Positions 31,790-42,147 of a stretch of DNA of 64,000 bases are shown here, piece by piece (the first letter of the stretch is position 1; each line of letters opens with the position of its first letter). The notes beneath the pieces were generated by a model. It searched no databases, had not been told where the DNA came from, and worked only from the letters and a program-made list of their open reading frames with translations. Origin of the DNA: Laburnicola sp. R22_1 (Eukaryota > Ascomycota > Dothideomycetes > Pleosporales > Didymosphaeriaceae). A program made the position numbers and the translations under genes. The stretch spans positions 2,532,501 through 2,596,500 of the forward strand of contig JACONQ010000013.1 of assembly GCA_014281115.1 (NCBI GenBank), in the 5' to 3' direction.

Positions 31790-34700
31790 ATGCTAGTAAG
31801 TGCTTAAGCAACTGCTAGCGATGGCTTAGTAGTAACACCCACTAGTAGTAGCGCTAGCGGACTAACTATAAATACGACCAATGTAATAGCGGCACAGGCT
31901 AACCAGATTTAATAGTTAGAAGCATAGGTATTAGAGCTTCTAGTGGCTGTTATAGCATAATAGGCAGCAGGATTAGGAAAGACTATTTAACTATTTGTAG
32001 AAAAGTACAGTGGAGGAAAAGAACTAGAAAAGTTTCTTACTAATATAGAGTTGTACTATTAGTACAATTTGGCTTTGTTTCCTATAGAATAAGATAAGGT
32101 TCTTGCAGCCAGCCTACACCTAAGAGAGAGGGCAGCTAAATAGCTTTAACTATTAGTGGATAACTTTATTATCAAAGATAAGATTAGCGAGATGTAGGGC
32201 GAAACTAAGGTTATGTTTAAGACGTGGCAGGACTTTAAGAAATAGATGCGAGTTATGTTTAGAGAAGTTGACGAGGAATAACAAGCTAAATAACAGATCT
32301 AATAACTATAATAAACAATATTAATTAGCAGGTATGCCTTAAAGTTTAGGTAACTATAGTCTAAGGTTAAGTGGGACAACGCAGTGTTAAGGGCAGTCTT
32401 CTATTATAGACTAAAGGATAGTGTTAAGGACGCGTTATTACTCTATAATAAACCAGACGACCTAAGCGAGTTAATTAAGATCGCGGCACGCATTAACAAC
32501 TGTCTCTATAAAAGAACGCAGAAAAAGAAGTATAGTGGAGCCAAGACAATCACTAAGCCAAAGGAAGATCCTAGGACAAGGCGATACTACGACAAGAACG
32601 GAGATGTCATTATGGCAAGCAGAGTCTAAGAGAAGGAAGGATCTTTATAGAGGAAGAAACTAACCAAAAAACTAAGAAAGGACGACAGCCTATTAAAAGA
32701 AGAAAGATAGAGGCGCTACAACAATCGCGCATATCTAGCATACAGCAAATAAGACTATTTTAAGCGGAACTACTTAGAGGAGTAAAGGATTAGCAAAGCT
32801 AGAGCTGTTAAAGTAGAAATAATTAGGTCCTATAGAGAAATAACCTTGCCATCTAGACCACTTTCTAATTACGACGGAAGAATGCGAAGCGCGACTAGCC
32901 TATAGAAAAAACAAGGATCCTTGCTATATTTACTATTAACAGTATTAGAAAGACTAGTATAAGCTACTAGAATGGTACTAATGCTACAATAACACCTACA
33001 AAACCTATAGAACGCTTAAGCATGCGATAGAATAGTGGCTAGTAAGACTAGAAGAGGGAGAATGTAGATAAAACACTCTGTAAATAAGAGGATTGTAGAG
33101 TTAGACATAAAAAAGAACATAATAATTTACTAGAATAAATAGACTATAATAAAAAATAATACTTAAAGCATACCTACAAGTAGGAAGAAGCGTTAACTAG
33201 TAGGCATTAGCCTAGACATAGGCACCTAAAGCCTTGGGAGTGTTAGGTATAAAATTGCCAAAAGCATCAGAATAGTAATATGGATAAGAAAGAAGACTAG
33301 CGCGTGGAAGACGCACGAAACTATTATGAGCAATAGTATTAAGATGTAGACACAGACCCTTATTGAGATAAATCTTAAACAAAGTGTAACTAGGACAACT
33401 GCTAACATTATTAGAAAATAAAGGAATTAGCAAGATGCTTTCTACCTAACAAAGCCCTTAATAAGATACTACAGCAGCGATAATATATAACTATGTTATA
33501 GATAGGGTGTTATAAAGACTAGTGTTAAATATACCTTAACGCTAAATAGGGCGCGGGATAGTTTCTAAAGGGCCCAAAACTAACAAAAAACTAGGAAGCT
33601 CTTAGTAACAGAGTCACGCTAGTAAGAGCAAAGGGACGACCCTTTATAAGGTACACCATAACGTAAAAGCACGTCTAAAGGTAGATATACTAGTATAAGG
33701 ACACAAGATTTACGCGCTTATAAATAGCGGCACTAAGTAGACCTTTATATTGCCACAGGTAGTAGAATAATATAATATACCCTATTAGAACAAGCCAGAA
33801 CTAGTGAAGGTTGTGCTTGCAGACAATACACCGCTAGAATATAGGAATGGCGTAATACGCCTTAAGACCTAGGAGGTATCGCTAGAGCTCGCTAGATTAG
33901 AGGACTAATAACAAATTAATATTATGGATCTTAGAGAAGAAGATATATTAATTAAATATAATTAGCTTAGAAAGCACAATCCCGCTATTAACTAGAAAAA
34001 TAGAACGTTATAGAGCTAATAGCCTATAGATAAGGTCGCTTTGCAATAAAGGTTAGAACAAAGGAGATTTGCAAGGCAGGTCGCTTTAGACCACAATTTA
34101 TAGTTAAGCCTAACAACCCATAGTACACCCCAGCTAGGTAGGGTTGGCAAGATATTAATAACGAAAATTATGCGCATATAGAGGAAAGACTCTTAGAGAG
34201 TAGGAGTCATTTGGGTACGACAAGTTGCGACCGCGAAGGACGAATCCCAACCTAGTATACCTTAGGAATATGAGGAATACCGCGAGCTCTTTAAGGAGCA
34301 CGGAAGCGATAATCTACTAGAGCACTAGGAGTGAGATTATGAGATTCACCTGGAGAAAGGAGCGAAGCTTAAGCCCGGACATATATACTAGCTATTAGAT
34401 AGCTAGTAGGAAGAGCTAAAGGCGTACATTAATAAGAATCTTGCGAGAGGATTTATACAACAGAGTAGAAGCTTAATAGCCTTACTAATTCTGTTTGTGC
34501 CAAAGAAGAATAGTAAGCTAAGACTCTGTGTAGATTACAGACAGCTAAACAATACTATAAGAAAGGATAGATACCCCTTACCTCTTATCTAAGAACTTAT
34601 AGATTAACTCTAGGAAGTTAAGTAGATTGCAAAATTTAATATCTGCAAGGAATATTATTAAATACGGATCGCGAAGGGATTTAAATGGCTCACTACCTTT

Positions 34701-37170
34701 AAAACGCGATATAGTCTATTTAAATACATAGTTATGCCTTTTGGATTAATAAACGCGCCAGCGACATTTTAGGCAGTTATTAACAAGGTACTGTATAAAT
34801 ACTTAGACGTATTCTATACAGCGTACTTAGATAACGTACTAGTGTACTCTAAGAGATCGCTTAAGGAGCATATAGAATATGTAAAGAAGGTTCTTAATAA
34901 GCTAAAGTAGTATAGATTACTCTTATAGCTAGAAAAGTGTGAATTCTATATTACACAAATCAGATATCTTAGATTTATTATTAGACAAGATAGCATTACT
35001 ATGGACCCTTAGAAAGTCGCGGCTATATAGGACTGGCTAGTTCCTAAGATAGTTAAGGACGTACAATCCTTTCTAGGATTTGCAAACTTCTACTAAAAGT
35101 TTATAATAGGATACTTAAAAACCACGGCGCCACTTATAGAAGTAATTAAGAAGGAGAAAGGATTCTCCTAGGGCCAGGAATAATAGGCAGCTTTTAAGAA
35201 GCTAAAGGGACTATTTATTACAGCACTACTACTACAGATGCGGGATCTAACACAACTAATATAGGTGGAAACAGACGCATTAGACTATGCCTTAGGAGCT
35301 GTGCTTATATAGTAGGGCGAAGATAGAAGATAGAGACTAATATTCTACTATTCTAGAAAGTTCTTAGGAGTAGAACTTAACTACGACGTTTATAACAAAG
35401 AACTATTAACAATAATAGACTTTTTTAAATAATGGAAACTGTAGCTTATAGGAGCTAGACACTAGATTAAGGTGTTCTTAGATTACTAGAACCTCACAAG
35501 TTTTATGTTAACTAAGAAACTTAATAAATAATAGGTTAGATAGGTAGAAATAATAGCAAACTACGATTTTAAGATCTACTATCGCCTAGGATCGCTAAGC
35601 GGAGTAGCAGACGCCCTCAGTCAAAGATTAGACCTTAGAAAGACAGACTAACCTAAGACGCACAACACGGTCTTACAAATAGAAATAGATAGCACTCTCT
35701 AATATAACTAACTACAACTAGCAAAGATGACAATATTATAATATAAAGGACTATAAGTTAAGGATTTTTAGAACTACTTCTAACTAAGCCAGGAACAACG
35801 AGAGCAGTACAACTTAAATAGATAGATTTAAGCGACTACAAAAAAACATAATAATTAAGGCAGGATTAAGGTGCTAGATTATATAACTAAGATCTTAATT
35901 AGGTTACAACACAAGTCAAAGGGCTAGAAATACCCAGGGATTAATAAAACGACTTAATGGGTTTAACTAGAATATAATATTCCACACGCACGCAATAAAA
36001 TAAAGAAGGTTATAGGCAACTATTTAGTATGTGCAAAGAATAAGCCTAAGAGATATAAGCCCTACAGGTTGTTATAATCCTTAACACTACCTATAAGACT
36101 ATAGACTAGTATTATAATAGACTTTATAGTAAAGCTTCTAGTATTAATAGAACCTAAATCTAGACGACTATACGACTTAATATTAGTAATCGTTAACTAA
36201 TTAACTAAATAGGCATACTTTATACCCACAAACAAGTCTATTATAGTAAAAGACATGGCTTATAAGATTACGAGGACTCTTGTTGCTAATTATAGACTAC
36301 TAGAGGAATTTATTACAGATTATAATAAGCTGTTTATATCTAAGTACTAGGAAACGTTATTAGTAATGCTAGGGGTTATTTATAAGCTTACGATAATAGC
36401 TTACGCATAAATAGACAGCTAGATAGAACAAATTAACTAGATACTAGAATAGTATCTATAGATATATGTTAACAAGTTGTAGGACAACTGGGTTAAATTA
36501 CTACCAACAGCACAATTAGCGTATAACAGCACGAGGTCTAGTATAATAAAACGCTTACCGTATTACGCAAACTATGGATATAAGCTAGTTACTTATAGAG
36601 ATTTAAAAGACGTTAAGAGGCTTTTAGCATTGGCTAACAAGAAGACCCAGCTTATATAGGAGCTATATAACAAATTAAGTAAGTAAATAGCTTAAAGAAA
36701 CCTTATAACAGCCAAATAAGCAAATAAACATAGGCTTAAGGGACTAATCCTTAAAAGGGGAGATAAAGTTCTTCTATTATAGAGGAATCTAAAGACTAAG
36801 CAACTATCTAAGAAACTCGACTACCTCTAAGTAGAACTATTTAAAATCCTAGAGGAACGAGGACTAGTAAACTACAAGCTAAAGTTACTAAAGAAGACCT
36901 ATATACACTCTACCTTTCACAAATTACTTCTTAAACTAGCACTACTAGACGCTAAAATTAAAACACAACTTAAACTTAAAAGACAAAGAATACAAAGTTA
37001 AAGAGGTTAGAGACCTATAGAAATTTAGATATTAGTAAAAATACTTAGTTAAATAGTAAGGATGGCCAGAGAGCTAGAATATATAAAAACTTATACAAAA
37101 CCTTACAAACTACACAAAGTTAGTACAGTAGTATTATTAGTAGAATCTAAAGATAGGATATCTACACTAG
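31790..37170 (+). pseudogene. Gypsy M Gag-Pol with chromodomain, RIP-inactivated
   Basis: Starts at the ATG at 31790 (MLVSAQATASDGLVV). Gag: FVEKYSGGKELEKFLTNIEL (about 31995-32055), open for 32384-32629. Protease: ALINSGTKQTFI (about 33715-33750; Asn replaces the active-site Asp). RT: LRLCVDYRQLNN (about 34520-34555), AYLDNVLVYSK (34824-34856; the second Asp of the catalytic pair reads Asn), then FLGFANFY. RNase H: VETDALDYALGAVL (about 35265). Integrase: zinc-binding region ending VCAKNKPKRYKPY (about 36030-36065), core IIDFIVKL (about 36115). C-terminal chromodomain EYKVKEVRDL...KYLVK..GWPES (about 36989-37075), reached through a shift in frame near 36960. Stops are mostly TAA/TAG. Confidence 0.87.
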
Positions 37171-37334
37171 TAAGAAAAGAGGCAAAGAAGGAATCGCTTA
37201 AAGAATCAGCCTATAACCAGCCCAGGTTAGTTAACAAAGGTTTAAGCTGCAGTAATCTAGAAAAGGCGTTAGTATCTATACTCTTAGGATCCACCTCTTA
37301 TTCTAGCTATTTAATTGCATTAGCAATACAAAGG

Positions 37335-37667
37335 TTATAATAAGCAAGGGAATGCTTCTTCTCTTCTACCTTAGTAAGCTCTAATTCCAGACGCGCAGCT
37401 TTAGCTTTAGCCTAGAGAAAAGCAAGATGCTTCTAATACTTCTTAGACTAGACCTACTCCCACTCTTTTTTTAGAAATCTATAGGCTACACTCTATGTAA
37501 ACAGTAAGACACCTAGCATATTAACTAGAGGCAGCATCTATAAAATAACACAGTTTCTTCTCTTAACACTACCCGCAACCAGACGCTATTTTAAGACCTT
37601 AACTAGACACACATTCCGCGTAAGCGCGTTGCTTAGCAGTTAACAACAGTTTGCGAATCTTAGGCAT
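37335..37667 (-). pseudogene. Antisense cysteine-rich ORF between pol and 3' LTR of gypsy M
   Basis: Opposite to pol, a 110-codon frame starts at the ATG at 37667 (MPKIRKLLLTAKQRAYAECV) and ends at the TAA at 37335. All its internal stops are TAA/TAG, none TGA, the pattern of a RIP-damaged real coding frame. Cys spacing around SGCG.C.EKKLCYFIDAASS and YARCL resembles a small zinc-cluster domain with some Cys lost to Tyr (inference). I do not recognise the family. A comparable frame lies in the same relative place in gypsy N. Confidence 0.4.
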
Positions 37668-37812
37668 GGTTAGAAAGGCAAGAAGAATCTAGAGGAGTAT
37701 ATAACATAATAACCAGAGTAGGGCACACACATCTTTATACACATACACTACTCTATAAAATAGCATAGCAAAAGTAAGAATATTAAAATAATAACTATAA
37801 AAAGGGGATAAG

Positions 37813-38292
37813 TGTTAATAGAACAGACAAAGCAACTTAGCGTAAACTACTTAGTTACACTAAGGTGTAGAGAACTACTTAGTATACAGTTAGTAGTAGG
37901 GTAGAAGCGACTTAGTAGTCACGTGACTAACATCCCGCCAAGACAGACGCTAGAAGGGAGATTCAACATCCCGCTAAGAACAAATATCCCAGGAAGGATA
38001 AGATAGTTTAGAATAGATGCAGTCTATAGAAATTATAGAACAGCAAAGATTAGAACTATATAGATCTAAGAGATCTCCTTAGTTTTAAATCTTTGTAGTT
38101 AATTCTCTTATAGTACTATCTCCTATATAGATTAGTGCTAGTTATTCTATCTTATTTAGAATTAGAAGAGCCTTACACAAGACTGTTAACATCTTACTCG
38201 ATTCCTTCTAAAGCCTCTAATATAGACACCTCTAAGTTTATCTTATCTTTCCTAACCCAGATTAGAATAAGATACGTAACCCTATATTAACA
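37813..38292 (+). repeat. Gypsy M 3' LTR (480 bp)
   Basis: Starts TGTTAATAGAACAG and ends CTATATTAACA, followed by the duplication CTATT. It carries AACATCCCGC(C/T)AAGA twice with a 36-bp period, where the 5' LTR has it once. This explains the length difference. Confidence 0.9.
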
Positions 38293-38297
38293 CTATT

Positions 38298-38450
38298 AGC
38301 TAGCGCGTTGCGCGTGCCCTATACTCTGCAATGCCGGCTCAATAACATATTACAATTATAGCTATATTTTTAAGTAACTTTGGTATAATTAGGCTTCTTA
38401 GAGATGCTTAGCAAGCTTAAATAGTTAAGAGCAGTACTTAATTTGGCTAT
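38298..38450 (-). pseudogene. Transposase of L, N-terminal fragment
   Basis: Reads NIAKLSTALNYLSLLSISKK, then YTKVT.KYSYNCNMLLSRHC, the HTH of L, cut after GTRNALA by gypsy M. The start codon reads ATA at about 38450. The right TIR of L lies just upstream (38507-38535). Confidence 0.78.
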
Positions 38451-38537
38451 ATTCGTTATATAGAGCGTTGTAAAAGATGCCGAAGTTAGGTTATTAAGGC
38501 GAAAAATTAATTGTCTAGTAGGGCCGATTATTAGGTA

Positions 38538-39304
38538 ATAAAACATAATAATCTAACGCCGAGAGCCTATAATTAAGCTAGATAAAAGAAATTAACATCT
38601 TTTATATACCATTAATTATCTTATTAACCTCTAGACAGTTAAATAATAAGATAGAACTTTAATAGCTTAAATAGGTGTTTAATTACTATATAAAAAGAGA
38701 AGGCTTAATAGTAGTAGTAACTTCTAGTTCTTAATAGGTATAGATCTTACGTTACTATAGATTTTATCGACTACTATAATTAGAATAAGATTCTTTTTAT
38801 AATATTTTCTTCTTATATAACTTATACGCTATAGCCTCTTAACGTCTATATATTTAAGTCTCTCTCTACTACCTACTCTAATAAGCTCTTTGCGTATCTC
38901 TATAAGAGCTAAGGACTATTAATAATTACTAAAAGAGACTTCTTTACACTCTTCTAGAAGGCCTAGATAGCATTAGTTACGCTATAATTAATTACTAAAG
39001 CTTTTAAGTGTATAGGTATCTCGTTACTAGATTCTACGCCTATCTTTAAAAGGTTTAATAAAGAGACTCTACTAGAGCTAGAATTACTAGTAAGCTCTAC
39101 CTTAATACTTAGCGCGTTAGATTAGCGCAAAATAGAGCGTCTTATACGCTTAACTATTAAAGATTAGGCCTCTAGAAAGTTAAAAGAGCTTAGTTAGATA
39201 ATACACTTAATTTCTATATAAAAGCAACTCCTAGAGTATAAAAATAAGGGCCTCTAAAAAGCTCTTACAAATAAGAAACAGCGTTAAATAAAAGGCAAGA
39301 CTTT
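38538..39304 (+). pseudogene. Transposase of G, second and third catalytic blocks
   Basis: Reads LNRYRSYVTIDFIDYYN (about 38730-38780, the second block, Asn for Asp) followed by a region corresponding to the third block (about 38830-38860, frame disturbed), then the linker to the tail. It stops at gypsy N: the ACTTT at 39300-39304 is repeated at 58505-58509, where the frame resumes. Confidence 0.78.
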
Positions 39305-39493
39305 TGTAAGGGCGCTACTAGAACATCTAATAGTTAATAAGGTAGAATAGGATAATATTAGAAGCTAAGTAGTAATGAGACAAATCGCTACCTACTCTTA
39401 TCCAAAGTAAGGGGGTTTTTATCTAAACCCCCACTAGGCCCAAAGGAGACATAAGTCTCCATTCGGCCACCTAAGCGACAAGGAGGCCTTATA
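39305..39493 (-). repeat. Gypsy N LTR (3' LTR in element sense)
   Basis: Plus strand starts TGTAAGGGCGCTACTAGAAC and ends GGAGGCCTTATA. It matches 58316-58504 over the full 189 bp, with mainly C/T and G/A differences. Confidence 0.9.
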
Positions 39494-39830
39494 GTATCCC
39501 CCTTCTAGAATTAACCCGACCCGAGTTGCCCTAGAAGATTAAAACGTGCGATATTATATTATATTCGCTTAAAAAATAAACAATCGCTAGTCTTATAACT
39601 ATATAGCAACAATTGTTATTACGTTAAGCGCTATTACGCCATTAAGATGCTCTAGGACACCTAACTAATTTGGAAGCTAAAGGTACTATTAAGCGAGGCT
39701 TAGCGCAGTTGTGTTAGTTTTCGCCTACCCTTACACTACTCTTACTCCTTACGCCTTAACTAGTCAATTTAGTATATACTATCTTGCTTTTATTATTCTA
39801 ATGCGTTCTAATGTCTCTCTCTACAGCAAG

Positions 39831-40560
39831 ATGGCCCTTAAGAAGACACTTACTATATAGCGGGCAGAGTTAGCTTATAACTAACTTACTAGTGCCAATC
39901 TGTGTGTTTATTACGTTAAACTTATTTATAAGAGGGATCTACTCTACACATACTACTTTTCGAATACTAAACTCGTTCTATTAATTTAAATTAATAGTGT
40001 TTAGCTGTCTAGGTGTGGTAATTGCTTAATTTAGAATAAACGCTACCTTATAGTAATGTATGCCTATATTAGGCGCTATTATGTCGCTAACTAAGACAAT
40101 ACAGTGCCCCATTAACTTTAACGCTAAGCTTAATAGTCTTATGGCTGCTTAGGCTCTCCTTTATAGTAATAATTCTAATAAGAATAAGGAACGCGTCTGC
40201 GAGACTACTAAGAGGCTTGTAAACTGCATTAAGTGGGTGTAGTCGTCCTTATAGCGCTTTCTATTAGCTAATTACTTCTTAGCTTATTTAAGCCCTACGC
40301 ACAGAATCTCTGTGTCTATAATAGCAGTAATGTCTGTTAATTAATCTATTACTTTACTAAAAAGCGCACTTATACTAATACAAAGCGTAAGACTAAGTAA
40401 TATTGCTATAAAAAGGCCATTAACCGCGCAACCTATAAGAGTGGAACCCCAAAGCGAGACAAGGTCTATAATTCCGCCTTTTGTCCTATTATATTATATA
40501 CTAATATAGTTGTAGAACAAATACAGACTAACGCGTTATTAGGAGTTTTAGGGTAATAGT
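39831..40560 (+). pseudogene. Antisense cysteine-containing ORF in the 3' region of gypsy N
   Basis: Opposite to pol, a frame of about 240 codons begins at the ATG at 39831 (MALKKTLTI.RAELAYN). It contains LSRCGNCLI, and all its stops are TAA/TAG with no TGA. The run CTCTCTCTACAG just upstream looks like a 3' splice site, so the start is uncertain. Pol ends near 41150, so about 1.6 kb of non-pol sequence precedes the LTR. Family not recognised; it may be the counterpart of the antisense frame in gypsy M, though I could not align the two. Confidence 0.35.
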
Positions 40561-41149
40561 AAGAGTTCTACTCGCGGCCATAGTCGCGAATAGTACCTTT
40601 CTAGCTTCTTAGTAGTGCTTTTGGCCCCTTTAGGGGCCTTAGGCCAAGATATATATATAAGGGGGACCTCTAGGGCCATTGTGCCTTAGTGTCTCTGGGA
40701 GTAACAGCTCCCTATAATATGGGAGTCCGTTAGAACTTAAATAGCGCCTTCTGGCGGGCGGCGACGCCCTAAAATATCTTAAACCCAGAATCTTAGAATA
40801 TTCTCTTCTTTTGGCTCTAAGTAAAGTATAATGTGCTCTTATAGTCCTTTATAGTCCTTTTTAACTAACCCCTAGAAATACCATAATCTTTCTAAGTTAA
40901 TATTGCCTTTGTAATACCTTACGCTATTAAACACCTCTATAATTATAGTAAAAAACCCTCTATAGAAAAAAATAGGTAAAGGTAGCAAGTGTACTTCCTA
41001 TAGTAATTTCCTAACTATATAGTTAACCTAAGTCTAATCTCTTATCTATAAAAGAAAGAAATTAAAATTTCCTATTAAAATTCCCCAAGGAGGTTCTTTT
41101 ATTCCCCTTCTGCAGTCGTTTAACCTAAACAAGAGCCTCTTTGCCAGCG
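40561..41149. other. Non-coding part of gypsy N 3' region, with a GC-rich hairpin
   Basis: No frame is readable on either strand. It contains GGCCCC-TTTA-GGGGCC (40623-40638) enclosed by TTGGCC/GGCCAA (40621-40647), followed by ATATATATATAA. Several GC-rich runs (about 40690-40780) contrast with the AT-rich surroundings. Confidence 0.5.
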
Positions 41150-41928
41150 TCCTAGAATATTCTTCTTTTTTTAGAATTCTTTAATAGCTTTAGCACTTAG
41201 ATTAGTGCCTAGCTCCTATAAGTTTTCTTCTTCTAAGTAACCTTCCTATTTAATAAGGTATTTCTAGGTTCTAACTAATAACTACCTACTCTCTAGCACT
41301 TTCTCTATATAGTACACGTTATCGCCAAACATATATAGGGTGTCTATAATAGGACCTACTTAAGACTTAATAGCTCCCCTTTATTTATATAGCTCTAACA
41401 ACAATATATAGAAGACCGAGTGTGCGTTTAATCTTAAAAAGTTTACTCTATAGGCTTCTTTCTCCACAGGGTACTTAACTATGCCTAGTCTAATAAACTT
41501 CTAATTAAGTTTACGCTTAGGTTGTGTAGAGTTTAGATATCTAGTAGATATAAACACTTAATCCCCTAGTTTAAGACTAAGATGCTTTCTCTTCTTATTA
41601 GTATACTTCTTCTAGTACTTATTTACCGCTATAATCTTTATTCTGCATTAAGCCTACAGTGTAATAACTCTTACTACAATTAATATGCCTAGTGGCAATT
41701 CTCTGTCGCTAAGCGGCATTCTAGGTTATTCTGGCATATAGGGATTCGCTCCATAGTATGCGTAAAAAGGAGTTACTTTAGTTACTACGTTTACGCTATT
41801 ATTATACGCAAATTCCGTAATTAGTAACTACCTTGCCTAGTTATCCTGTTCTAGGCAGTAAAAACACTAAAGATACTACTTAAGCGTCTAATTCTGCCTT
41901 TTAGTTTGCCCGTCTGTTTGTGGATAAT
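41150..41928 (-). pseudogene. Gypsy N integrase C-terminus and chromodomain
   Basis: Starts (high end) with YPQTDGQTK (about 41905), the integrase motif that follows the core, then FAYNNSVNVVTKVTPFYAYY (about 41740-41810). HSVFYILLLELYK (about 41400) leads to the chromodomain YIEKVLESR..LVRTQKYLIK..GYLEEEN (about 41210-41310). Chromodomains of this type guide integration to heterochromatin marked by methylated H3K9 (known for such elements). Stops are TAA/TAG. Confidence 0.82.
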
Positions 41929-42114
41929 TGTTAGATATGCAGCTGTTAGATAGAATAAGCGCGTTAAGGTTAGATCTGTACAATAAAGTAGGGACTACCT
42001 GGCTTAGTACACTAGCAAAGAAGTCAGAACCAGCCAAACACGGTGGACATAAACACAATATAATTATTATTATCTATTAAGGCGTATTATCGCATTTAAC
42101 TATTAAATCTAACA
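41929..42114 (+). repeat. Copia R 5' LTR (186 bp)
   Basis: Starts TGTTAGATATGCAGCTG and ends AAATCTAACA, an inverted TGTTAGAT/ATCTAACA terminus typical of LTRs. Matches 46893-47080. Confidence 0.9.
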
Positions 42115-42128
42115 ATTAAGAGTCTTAC
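42115..42128 (+). other. Primer-binding site of copia R (half-tRNA-Lys type)
   Basis: ATTAAGAGTCTTAC follows the LTR without a gap. Its reverse complement GTAAGACTCTTAAT matches the anticodon stem-loop of a lysine tRNA with anticodon CTT, as I recall that sequence. This would be half-tRNA priming from a different tRNA than copia K and Q use. Confidence 0.5.
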
Positions 42129-42147
42129 TGCCTTAATTAATACCAAA

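Larger units (their letters stand above)
31298..38292 (+). mobile_element. Ty3/gypsy chromodomain LTR retrotransposon M (6995 bp)
   Basis: LTRs at 31298-31741 and 37813-38292 with target duplication CTATT at 31293-31297 and 38293-38297. Gag, aspartic protease, RT, RNase H, integrase and a chromodomain follow in order on the plus strand. It is inserted in pogo L. A cysteine-rich frame on the opposite strand lies between pol and the 3' LTR. Heavily RIP-altered. Confidence 0.93.
29461..38535 (-). mobile_element. Pogo/Fot1-like transposon L, 2075 bp, split by gypsy M
   Basis: 29-bp ends align with only RIP-type differences and few others (left CTTAATAATTAGTCCTACC, right inverted CCTAATAATCGGCCCTACT). 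TA duplications are at 29459-29460 and 38536-38537, inside G. Gypsy M with its CTATT duplication divides it into 29461-31297 and 38298-38535. Removing M rejoins the HTH frame (CRVQGTRNALA / NSQRLLNS). Confidence 0.85.

Noticed and set aside
37062..37340. 92-residue plus-strand open frame downstream of gypsy M pol
   Set aside because: The chromodomain is read here in a different frame, so this is a shadow frame.
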